31,214 nucleotides of DNA, taken from positions 1 to 31,214 of the forward strand of contig CANQHL010000005.1 in NCBI GenBank assembly GCA_947623775.1, written 5' to 3'. The DNA is from an uncultured Clostridia bacterium (GTDB lineage: Bacteria; Bacillota; Clostridia; Christensenellales; UBA1242). Made by a program: the position numbers and the translations under genes. The notes beneath the pieces are model-generated. The model did no database searches and was not told the origin of the DNA. It saw nothing but the letters and a program-made list of their open reading frames with translations. Below, piece after piece: positions 23,806 through 31,097 of this stretch (the first letter of the stretch is position 1; every line of letters starts with the position of its first letter).

Positions 23806-24759
23806 ATGATTAATGTATTTATTGGACCAAAGCAAAAAACAATTGAGAATAATAATTATTTTGATAAATCAATAACACTGGTCGGGGACAACGAAAATGG
23901 TAACATCGCACTTGCAAGTAAACTTCCGTTTGATTATTGGAATCCCGATAACGAAGAGAAAGAAATAAAATTTTATAATGAAGCATTGTTAAAGATTGAA
24001 GAACCGGCAATTATTATGGCACATAATCCAAAACTTGTTTCCAAATGTAATATTCCTAAAAATTGTCAATTAAAATACAAAAATAAAGACAATTTACTTA
24101 ATTTATTGGACGATAAAATAAAGACAAGAGAATTGTTTAAAAATTTTATTCCAATGCTTGAATATCGCATTTTGACGGGGGAAGAAATATTTAAAAACAA
24201 TTTTAATTTTGAAGAAAAATCTCTTGTTATACAATTGCCATATGGTAGTGGTGGTTCAAAGACGTATTTGTTTAATAAAATGAGGGGAGATGATATAAAA
24301 TCGCTCATCATTCCAAATGAAATTTATTCTTTGTCTGAGTATCAAGAAAATAACACTCCATACAATATTCATTGTTTAATAGGCGATGCAGATATATGTT
24401 TATTGCCACCATCTGAGCAGGATTTGGAAATAACAAACAAGATTGAATATATTGGCTCATTCTTTGTGATAAAAATACCTGATGTAGTAAGAAGAAAAAT
24501 GATTGACTATTCAATTAAAATCTGTAAAAAATTACAAACAATTGGTTATCGCGGAATTCTTGGAATTGACTGGATTTATGCAAATGGGGAATTATATTTC
24601 ATTGAAATCAATCCACGATTTCAAGGTTCCACAAGGCAAGTTGATTTATTATTGAAAAAAAGCAATTTACCATCAATATTTAAGTTAAACGAGATAGCAT
24701 TTAATGGTGAAAAACTTCCAAATTTGAAAGATATGTTATTTTCAATTTATAACGAATAA
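23806..24759 (+). CDS. ATP-grasp ligase
   Basis: The 317-residue protein has the ATP-grasp plan: a divergent N-terminal domain, a central lysine/glycine-loop region (VIQLPYGSGGSKTYLF, about 145-160), and the metal/ATP end motif at about 250-276 (GIDWIYANGELYFIEINPR, with Asp, Glu and Asn ligands). ATP-grasp enzymes make acyl-phosphates and join carboxylates to amines, thiols or other nucleophiles. The family member is not recognised. The start follows GGCGGAGG, 12 nt after the radical SAM gene, and the next gene begins 12 nt after its end. Confidence 0.87.
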   Translation: MINVFIGPKQKTIENNNYFDKSITLVGDNENGNIALASKLPFDYWNPDNEEKEIKFYNEALLKIEEPAIIMAHNPKLVSKCNIPKNCQLKYKNKDNLLNLLDDKIKTRELFKNFIPMLEYRILTGEEIFKNNFNFEEKSLVIQLPYGSGGSKTYLFNKMRGDDIKSLIIPNEIYSLSEYQENNTPYNIHCLIGDADICLLPPSEQDLEITNKIEYIGSFFVIKIPDVVRRKMIDYSIKICKKLQTIGYRGILGIDWIYANGELYFIEINPRFQGSTRQVDLLLKKSNLPSIFKLNEIAFNGEKLPNLKDMLFSIYNE

Positions 24760-24771
24760 TCAGGAGGAACA

Positions 24772-26142
24772 ATGGAAGAGTTTGAATATAGAAAACTTAA
24801 AGATCTAAGTCAAGAAGAATTTGACAAACTTGAACATGATAAGCAGCTTGGAAACTTGATAAAAAGCAAATTAAACGAAGTTTGTTCATTCTTGCACAAT
24901 GATGTAAGCGTAATCAAAGAATATCAATTAAAGCAAATACAAAAACTTGTTGATTATGCCTATACAAATATTCCTCTTTATAAAAAGAAATATGATAAGG
25001 TTGGTTATAAGGTGGGAAGCATAAAAACTTTTGATGATTTTTATAAACTTCCCATATTGTATAAAGATGAATTAATTAGCGGCTTCCCAGATGAAATAGT
25101 TAAAAATGTAAATGATTTTAAATTTTCCACAAGAAGTTCGGGTTCCAGTGGCAAGTTTTTAACATTGGCGGTAAGTGTCGAGGCAATATATAAAGACACT
25201 TTGCAGGGGATACGCCAATTTATCACACAATCAAATAATGAATATAAAAAAGAAGATGTTGTTTTGTTTATCTACACTTGTCCTTGGTGGGTAGATTCTA
25301 TAAATGGTGAATATAAAATGGATTATTTGCCAACAACAATGCCACCGAATGAAGCACTTGAATACATAATGAAAACAAAACCTTTTATGATTTCCACATA
25401 TCCCACATATTTGCAAAGATTATGCGAATTTAATGTTAAGTTGAGTGACTATGGTGTAAAGTATGTTATTGTTCATTCCGAACAATCAAATAGGCAATTA
25501 CGCTTTGATATGGCTCAAAAACTTGGAGTGGAAGTGCTAGATGAATATAGCAGTGAAGAATTAACCCGCATTGCACTAGAGTGTCCAAACCATAACTATC
25601 ATATTGAAGAAGATGCAAGTTTTATTGAGATAATTGATGAAAAAACTCACCAGCACATTGAAGATGGTGAGGGGGTTGTAGTCGGGACAAATTTACTAAA
25701 TTATGCCACTCCGATTATTAGGTATTATCAAGGGGATATTGCGACAATCGACACAAAGAAAAAATGCTCATGCGGTAATAACGGAAGAATTGTCACATCA
25801 ATTGAGGGAAGAGAAATGGATTGCATAAACTCCAACAACCGAATTGTACCTGCAAGCAGTTTGATGGATCTTGCATACAATTGGTTTTTAACTTACAAAA
25901 TCCCTGTTCAGGGCATAAAGTATCAAATTATACAGACGCACAAAGATAAAATTTTGGTTTATCTTAGCAAAGGGTTGTATAATTTATCTAATAAAGATAT
26001 GGAAAATATAAAAGAATCTTTATATTCTGTGATTGATAGAAATTTGTCAATAGAAATAAAATTTACAGAGGAATTTTATTATAAGTCCAACAAATTTAAA
26101 CCGGTTGTAAATTTGATAGGAGAAAATTATGAGCAAAAATGA
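24772..26142 (+). CDS. PaaK-like adenylate-forming enzyme
   Basis: The 456-residue protein belongs to the phenylacetate-CoA ligase (PaaK/CapK-like) branch of adenylate-forming enzymes: YAYTNIPLYKKKYDKVGY (about 63-80), the ATP loop STRSSGSSGKF (about 119-129), the core DEYSSEELTRIALECPN (about 257-273) and LLNYATPIIRYYQGDIATID. A CSCGNNGR cysteine pair follows, as is common in this family. Such enzymes adenylate a carboxylic acid and pass it to CoA, an amine or a carrier. The substrate is unknown, and no carrier-protein gene is recognised nearby. SD CAGGAGG precedes ATG 24772. It overlaps the next gene by 14 nt. Confidence 0.9.
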   Translation: MEEFEYRKLKDLSQEEFDKLEHDKQLGNLIKSKLNEVCSFLHNDVSVIKEYQLKQIQKLVDYAYTNIPLYKKKYDKVGYKVGSIKTFDDFYKLPILYKDELISGFPDEIVKNVNDFKFSTRSSGSSGKFLTLAVSVEAIYKDTLQGIRQFITQSNNEYKKEDVVLFIYTCPWWVDSINGEYKMDYLPTTMPPNEALEYIMKTKPFMISTYPTYLQRLCEFNVKLSDYGVKYVIVHSEQSNRQLRFDMAQKLGVEVLDEYSSEELTRIALECPNHNYHIEEDASFIEIIDEKTHQHIEDGEGVVVGTNLLNYATPIIRYYQGDIATIDTKKKCSCGNNGRIVTSIEGREMDCINSNNRIVPASSLMDLAYNWFLTYKIPVQGIKYQIIQTHKDKILVYLSKGLYNLSNKDMENIKESLYSVIDRNLSIEIKFTEEFYYKSNKFKPVVNLIGENYEQK

Positions 26143-27310
26143 TGAAGCACTAAATTTAGTTGAAGCAAAAATCAAAGAGTTGAGGACAAATGTTCCAATC
26201 AAAACGTTCAATAAAAATAAATTAGCAGAAGTGGAAATCAACAAGTTTTATTATAATGGTGAAACTGTAAACAGAATTATGATTGTTTTGCGAGCTAATG
26301 GATGTGAACATTATAAAAAGAATGGCGGATGCTCAATGTGTTCTCATTTTAATGGAACTATGCCTAATGATATTGTTTCAGATAAAAACTATATTGAGCA
26401 ATGGAATTCTGTTGTTAATGGGAGTTTTTCAGATGAAAAAATTGAAAATTTTTCCTTAAATAATTTCCCTGTTGTGTGCGTTTATAATCTTGGAAGTTTA
26501 TTAAATCCAAACGAAATAAGTGTAAATGCTGTCAAGTATATTTTTCAAAGTTTAAACACTTTCAAAGATATAAAAAAAGTTATCATTGAATCAAGAGCAG
26601 AATATGTTACAGACGACATTTTAAATGTAATCAAAAACAATTTTTCAGGCGTCGTAGAGGTTGGAATAGGCGTTGAATCCACCAACTCCACAATAAGGCA
26701 ATTATGCCATCATAAGGGCTTACAAAAATTAAGCACAATAACAAATGCCGTGAGAACTTTACATAAACATAATTTTAAAGCATTGGCATATGTCAACTTC
26801 AAGCCTTGCTTTTTGACTGAAGAAGAGGCCATACAAGATGCCATACAAACAACCGTGGACTCTTATAATATTGGATTTGATGCCGTGTCGATAGAACCTA
26901 CATCTTTGCAGGAATTTTCTCTTGCAAATCATTTAAAACTTTTAGGGTACTATCGAGTGCCATGGTTATGGAGTTTGCAGACAATTGTTAAAGGCGTTTA
27001 TGAAAAATTAAACAACAATGGTGTTTTGGATTTGCGTCTCGGAGGCTATTTTGATGAAGAAGTTTTAAGTGGAAGTCAAGGTGAGGGATTTGCCGGAAAA
27101 AACGAAATCTTTCCATATGAGACTTCGGGAAATTGCAAATATTGTACGCCTAATTTTATAGAATGTATTAAAGAATTTAACAAAACCTATGATAAAAACA
27201 AATTGTTGTCAATAAAGCCATGTGAGCATTGTTATAATGTGTGGCTTGATGAGTGCAAAATAAAAGACAGCAGGTCCATTGCACAAAGAATTATAGATAT
27301 TTTAAAATAA
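26129..27310 (+). CDS. Radical SAM enzyme 2, Cys-rich, Elp3/TIGR01210-like
   Basis: The 393-residue radical SAM protein has an expanded motif, C59-X8-C68-X2-C71 (GCEHYKKNGGCSMC), as in the Elp3-like and COG1244/TIGR01210 group that includes archaeosine radical SAM lyase RaSEA. Barrel features include ESRAEYVTDDILNVI and VEVGIGVESTNSTIRQL. The C-terminal 60 residues carry six more cysteines (336, 339, 346, 365, 368, 376; patterns CKYC and CEHC) that may hold an auxiliary Fe-S cluster or Zn. SD AGGAG precedes ATG 26129, within the end of the PaaK-like gene. The reaction is unknown; similarity to RaSEA does not imply tRNA modification. Confidence 0.82.
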   Translation: MSKNDEALNLVEAKIKELRTNVPIKTFNKNKLAEVEINKFYYNGETVNRIMIVLRANGCEHYKKNGGCSMCSHFNGTMPNDIVSDKNYIEQWNSVVNGSFSDEKIENFSLNNFPVVCVYNLGSLLNPNEISVNAVKYIFQSLNTFKDIKKVIIESRAEYVTDDILNVIKNNFSGVVEVGIGVESTNSTIRQLCHHKGLQKLSTITNAVRTLHKHNFKALAYVNFKPCFLTEEEAIQDAIQTTVDSYNIGFDAVSIEPTSLQEFSLANHLKLLGYYRVPWLWSLQTIVKGVYEKLNNNGVLDLRLGGYFDEEVLSGSQGEGFAGKNEIFPYETSGNCKYCTPNFIECIKEFNKTYDKNKLLSIKPCEHCYNVWLDECKIKDSRSIAQRIIDILK

Positions 27311-27329
27311 TTTCTCGCCAAGAAGATAT

Positions 27330-27358
27330 TGACATTTTAATTGTAATTTGATATATTT
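27330..27358 (+). promoter_or_regulatory. Internal promoter at the M20 gene, apparently leaderless
   Basis: TTGACA (27330-27335), exactly 17 bp, TATATT (27353-27358). Predicted start of transcription about 27365, at the GTG start codon itself (27364). No SD is present before the gene, which fits a leaderless transcript. Confidence 0.6.
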
Positions 27359-27363
27359 AATTT

Positions 27364-28482
27364 GTGGAAAAAAATATTAAACAAGTATTGTCAGAATTGA
27401 TAAATATTCCCACATATAATGGTGTAACTTCAGCTCATCCTATTGTGGAATATTTTGAAAAAGCCTTTGCGGGGTGTAAAGAAAGTGTTGTATTGACAGA
27501 TTGCAAAGGCAATGTTCATTTTTTAATAGGTGTTAATACTCCATTGAAAGATGTGAGTAATGCGTTTGTATTTTCTGGGCATATAGACACCGTTCGGGCA
27601 GCGGCAAACCATCGTCCAAAGGCCGTTTACAGAAATGGACAAATTGAGGGTTTGGGAAGTGCTGACATGAAAGGATTTATTTCAGCCTTAATAAAAAATC
27701 TTCCAAATTTCAAATCATTTAAAGAGCCAATTATCTTTTCCATCACCAGTGATGAGGAAACTGATTTTTATGGAATTGAAACCATATTAGAAGAAATGAA
27801 AAGAAGAAATATTTCTCCTGCGTCTGTGATTGTGGGCGAGCCAACGTCGTCAAATGCGGCATTAACGCACAGGGGAAATTCAATTTTTGTTGGGAAAATA
27901 ATCGGCAAAGCTTGCCATTCATCTACACCTGAACTTGGAATAAATGCTATAAATTTATCTATGAAAGCAATTTCAGATTTAGAAAATTGTATATTAGAGC
28001 ACAGAGACGATGCTTCCATTTGCATCACGCATATTAGCGGTGGAAAAGCATGTAACATAGTGCCTGATGAATGTACAACAACAATCAGCGTAAGGGCAAA
28101 CAGTGTGAACAGTTTAAGAACTATAGAGGGGGAATTAAAAGATATATACAAAAAAATTGGCACTGAAGCGATAGATTATGAAATAAAAAATGTGTTCAAT
28201 ATTCCACCTTTTGAAAATTCAGGGGGATTAATGAGAAAAATCTTTTCTCCAGAGCATCAAACCTCAATGAATTGTGCTTCTGAAGCGGGATTTATTCAAC
28301 AGGCATATAAAAATGCAGACATTGTGATTTATGGTCCAGGTGAGCAGGGTTGCATTCATCGTGCTGGAGAGAAAATTGATTTAGCTGAGTTGAGCAAATA
28401 TTGCCTATCTCTTCCTGAAATTGTAAAGAAATATTACATTTTACAAAAGGAGCAAGAGGGTGCAAATGATACGCAATTATAA
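27364..28482 (+). CDS. M20 family amidohydrolase (ArgE/DapE-like)
   Basis: The 372-residue Zn-dependent amidase/peptidase of the M20 family shows its metal ligands: His73 and Asp75 (SGHIDTV), Asp101 (SADMKG), the catalytic pair Glu131-Glu132 (SDEETD), Glu159 (VGEPTSS) and His332 (GCIHRAGE). The lid/dimer domain lies between (LTHRGNSIFVGKIIGK, then HSSTPELGINAI). Relatives remove acyl groups or cleave amide bonds (ArgE, DapE, LysK, CPG2). In this cluster it may free an acylated or conjugated intermediate. The start is GTG 27364 with no SD; a TTG at 27349 is the only other possibility. It overlaps the next gene by 17 nt. Confidence 0.9.
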   Translation: MEKNIKQVLSELINIPTYNGVTSAHPIVEYFEKAFAGCKESVVLTDCKGNVHFLIGVNTPLKDVSNAFVFSGHIDTVRAAANHRPKAVYRNGQIEGLGSADMKGFISALIKNLPNFKSFKEPIIFSITSDEETDFYGIETILEEMKRRNISPASVIVGEPTSSNAALTHRGNSIFVGKIIGKACHSSTPELGINAINLSMKAISDLENCILEHRDDASICITHISGGKACNIVPDECTTTISVRANSVNSLRTIEGELKDIYKKIGTEAIDYEIKNVFNIPPFENSGGLMRKIFSPEHQTSMNCASEAGFIQQAYKNADIVIYGPGEQGCIHRAGEKIDLAELSKYCLSLPEIVKKYYILQKEQEGANDTQL

Positions 28483-28750
28483 AATAAAAATAGTTTCAAA
28501 TTCATCTCTAACTCAAGTTGCATTAGCAACAAGCAGGCTTGTGTTGGCATTAGATGAAAAGAGTAAAAATGGTGACAATAATATTGTTGTGTTATCAGTT
28601 AATACTTCTCGGGCAGATAGAGATGAGGGAGATATTGTTTTTCAGGTCAGTGCAAAAAATTCAAATAGCGGAAACTTTGATTTTAATGAATTAAATGATT
28701 TAATTGACAAAATTGAAAAAGAATACAATGTAAAGATAATTTTGTGTTAA
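28466..28750 (+). CDS. Unrecognised 94-residue protein with C-terminal Cys
   Basis: The small soluble protein looks like alternating strands and helices (NYKIKIVSN, TSRLVLALDEKS, NIVVLSVNTSR, DIVFQVSAKN, FDFNELNDLIDKIEKEY, VKIILC) and ends exactly with cysteine. No carrier-protein serine motif or zinc finger is seen. It sits between the M20 and GNAT genes and starts inside the M20 gene, so it is translated with it. ATG 28466 is preferred (AAGAGGG, 5 nt upstream); GTG 28460 with AGGAG is possible. Options are a carrier or scaffold, a small subunit, or a modified substrate protein; none is supported by homology. Confidence 0.7.
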   Translation: MIRNYKIKIVSNSSLTQVALATSRLVLALDEKSKNGDNNIVVLSVNTSRADRDEGDIVFQVSAKNSNSGNFDFNELNDLIDKIEKEYNVKIILC

Positions 28751-28762
28751 AAGGGGAAACAC

Positions 28763-29272
28763 ATGGAAATAAGATTGGCAAAAAAAGAAGATTTAGATAC
28801 GCTAGAAAAAATGTTTGCCTCTATTGTTGAAGAGATGAACAAAAATGGAATACATATTTGGAATGAATATTATCCGTTTGAAGAGTTTGAAGGCGATATA
28901 GAGAAAAATAAATTGTATTTATTGGTTGAAAATGATACCATTTGCTCTGTTTTTGCATTGCTTGACGAAATGAGTGCGAGCGACTGTTTTGAATGGGAAG
29001 ATAAAAAAGCGCCAGCGAAATATATTGAAAGGCTGGGGGTCAACACAGAGTTGTTGCGCAAGGGAATAGGTTCGACAACGCTTCAATTCGCAAAAGATAT
29101 TTGCAGAAAAAATGGCGCAAAGTATTTAAGGCTTACCGTGGCGGAAGAAAATTTCTCGGCAATAGCGTTATATAATAAAAATGGCTTTAATAAGGTGGAA
29201 GGAATATTTGAAGAATATTCACCATCTCTTGACAAAACCATTGTTCAATTCGGATTTGAGATTAAGGTGTAG
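28763..29272 (+). CDS. GNAT-family N-acetyltransferase
   Basis: The 169-residue GNAT acyltransferase has the acetyl-CoA pyrophosphate loop RKGIGS (about 99-104) after the LGVNTELL strand, and the C-terminal EENFSAIALYNKNGFNKVEG that forms motif B. GNATs transfer an acyl group from acyl-CoA to an amine. With the M20 amidase in the same operon, an acetylate-then-deacetylate protection step, or self-resistance by acetylation, is possible but not shown. SD AAAAGGGG precedes ATG 28763, 12 nt after the small gene. Confidence 0.9.
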   Translation: MEIRLAKKEDLDTLEKMFASIVEEMNKNGIHIWNEYYPFEEFEGDIEKNKLYLLVENDTICSVFALLDEMSASDCFEWEDKKAPAKYIERLGVNTELLRKGIGSTTLQFAKDICRKNGAKYLRLTVAEENFSAIALYNKNGFNKVEGIFEEYSPSLDKTIVQFGFEIKV

Positions 29273-29295
29273 ATTAAAAATAATGAGGTGGATTG

Positions 29296-30966
29296 ATGTT
29301 AATACTAGATATTAACAAATTGAGCAAAAATTATGGTTACGAACAACTTTTTGAAGATGTTTCTTTTTCGTTAAATGAGGGAGAGTCAATTTCAATTGTT
29401 GGACGTAATGGTTGCGGAAAATCCACTCTACTTAAAATGATAGCGGGCATTGAAAAAATTGATAAAGGTTCAGTTAACATTAAAAAAGGTGCAAAAGTTG
29501 CTTATTTAGATCAAACAGGTTCAAGTATCGACGACAATCGAAGCGTATATGAAATTTTAAAAGACGCTTTTTTGGAATTATGTGCCATGGAAGAAAGATT
29601 AAATCAACTCCAAGAATTAATGAACACAGAAATGTCCGAAAGCAAAAGAAATGAAGTGATAGAAAAATATTGTTCTCTCATGGAAAAATTTTCAATGAAG
29701 GGCGGTTATGAAATTGATTTTCAAATAAACACCGTTGTTGAGGGATTAAAAATAAACAAAGATTTGTTATCTCAAAGTTATAACGACTTAAGCGGTGGAG
29801 AAAAAACATTGGTTCAATTGGCGAGAGCATTGCTTATTAAACCAGACCTTTTTTTATTGGATGAGCCTACAAACCATCTAGATATTGACAGAATTGAATG
29901 GTTGGAAGGGTATCTTAAATCATTCAAAGGTGCAACGGTTATAGTCTCACACGATAGATATTTTCTCGATAAAATGAGCAATAAAATATTGGAAATAGAT
30001 TCGCCAGACTTTAAAATTTACAACACAAATTATTCTGGCTACATCGAGCAAAAAGAAAAAGATTTTCAAAAAGCCATGAGTGATTTTAATGCACAGCAAT
30101 TATATTTTAAACGCTTGCAAGAACAAATAAATTATTTTGCCGATGTCGGCATGAACAGAAACAGTTCAACCATGACTAAGCGTGCAGCTGTTTTGCAAGC
30201 AAGACTTGACCGAGAAAAGGCAAAAGCATTGAAAAAACCAAAAGAGAAAAGAAAACTAAATATGGATTTTGATGAAGAACGTAAATCAAGCAAACGAATA
30301 ATAGCAACACAAAATCTAAGTGTTTCAGTACCAGGCGGAAAAAATATTCTCAATAATGTAAGTTTAGGAATATTTATGGGAGAGCGAGTTGCTCTTATCG
30401 GTGCAAACGGCAGCGGAAAGTCAACATTTATAAAATCAATACTAGGCATTGGTGACTTGCCGATGGAGGGTGAAGTTTTTGTGGGACCAAGCGTAAAATT
30501 TGGATATTTGCCACAAATTATTAAGTTTTCAGATGATAAACAACCGTTGCTGGAATATTTTCAAAAAGAAGTTGGCGTAAGCGAGCAAAGTGCCAGAAAA
30601 ATTCTTGCCAATTTTCAATTTTATAAAGAGGACGTAAACAAAAAATTACAAAATCTCTCGGGCGGCGAAAAAATCAGAGTTAGACTTGCGGAATTGTTAC
30701 AACAGAAAATAAATACGTTGATTTTTGACGAACCTACAAACCATATTGATATCACCACAAAAGAGGTGCTTGAAGATGCTATTGAAGATTTTGATGGTAC
30801 ATTAATTTTTGTCAGCCATGATAGATATTTTATCAATAAATTAGCAAACAAAACGATTGAATTTAAAGACGGGCAAGTTACAACTTATATAGGCAATTAT
30901 GATTATTATAAGGAGCAGAAAGCCAAAGAGAATATGAAATTAAAGATAGGCACACAAAAATCTTAA
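29296..30966 (+). CDS. ABC-F family protein (ribosome-associated, possible resistance)
   Basis: The 556-residue protein has two ABC ATPase domains and no membrane segments. Domain 1: Walker A GRNGCGKST (36-44), signature LSGGEK at about 165, Walker B LFLLDEPTNHLD at about 187. Domain 2: Walker A GANGSGKST at about 369, signature LSGGEK at about 454, Walker B DEPTNHID. A charged helical linker (about 250-315, RLQEQINYFADVG, KRAAVLQARLDREKAKALKK) is the part that enters the ribosome in this family. Housekeeping (EttA/YbiT-like) or antibiotic-protection type cannot be decided by eye. Its position at the end of the cluster, 23 nt after GNAT, suggests self-protection. ATG 29296 follows GAGGTG. Confidence 0.92.
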   Translation: MLILDINKLSKNYGYEQLFEDVSFSLNEGESISIVGRNGCGKSTLLKMIAGIEKIDKGSVNIKKGAKVAYLDQTGSSIDDNRSVYEILKDAFLELCAMEERLNQLQELMNTEMSESKRNEVIEKYCSLMEKFSMKGGYEIDFQINTVVEGLKINKDLLSQSYNDLSGGEKTLVQLARALLIKPDLFLLDEPTNHLDIDRIEWLEGYLKSFKGATVIVSHDRYFLDKMSNKILEIDSPDFKIYNTNYSGYIEQKEKDFQKAMSDFNAQQLYFKRLQEQINYFADVGMNRNSSTMTKRAAVLQARLDREKAKALKKPKEKRKLNMDFDEERKSSKRIIATQNLSVSVPGGKNILNNVSLGIFMGERVALIGANGSGKSTFIKSILGIGDLPMEGEVFVGPSVKFGYLPQIIKFSDDKQPLLEYFQKEVGVSEQSARKILANFQFYKEDVNKKLQNLSGGEKIRVRLAELLQQKINTLIFDEPTNHIDITTKEVLEDAIEDFDGTLIFVSHDRYFINKLANKTIEFKDGQVTTYIGNYDYYKEQKAKENMKLKIGTQKS

Positions 30967-31008
30967 AATAAGAAAAAAGTCAAAATTTTGTAACATAAAA
31001 CAAAAGTG

Positions 31009-31036
31009 AGGAGTGAAGCAGGTTCACTCCTTTTTT
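31009..31036 (+). terminator. Intrinsic terminator of the radical SAM cluster
   Basis: AGGAGTGAA (31009-31017) pairs with TTCACTCCT (31023-31031), loop GCAGG, followed by T5. It marks the end of the 22757-30966 unit. Confidence 0.9.
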
Positions 31037-31043
31037 GTTGCCA

Positions 31044-31097
31044 CCAACCAGATGTTGGACGCCAATCAGATGTTGGACGCCAACCAGATGTTGGACG
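31044..31097. repeat. Three 18-bp tandem repeats, each with an inner hairpin
   Basis: CCAACCAGATGTTGGACG occurs at 31044-31061 and 31080-31097, with one change (C to T) in the middle copy at 31062-31079. Each unit can fold as CCAAC-CAGAT-GTTGG. Confidence 0.9.

Noticed and set aside
26129..27310. Calling radical SAM 2 an archaeosine synthase subunit
   Set aside because: Only the Cys spacing and barrel pattern recall that family; no tRNA-guanine transglycosylase or related gene is nearby.
22757..30966. Reading the cluster as a RiPP or sactipeptide locus
   Set aside because: No short precursor-like peptide gene, no SPASM-type C-terminus and no RiPP recognition element is visible; the 94-residue protein looks folded rather than leader-core.
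31044..31097. Possible CRISPR array
   Set aside because: The 18-bp units abut with no unique spacers and no cas genes are present; it is a simple tandem repeat.
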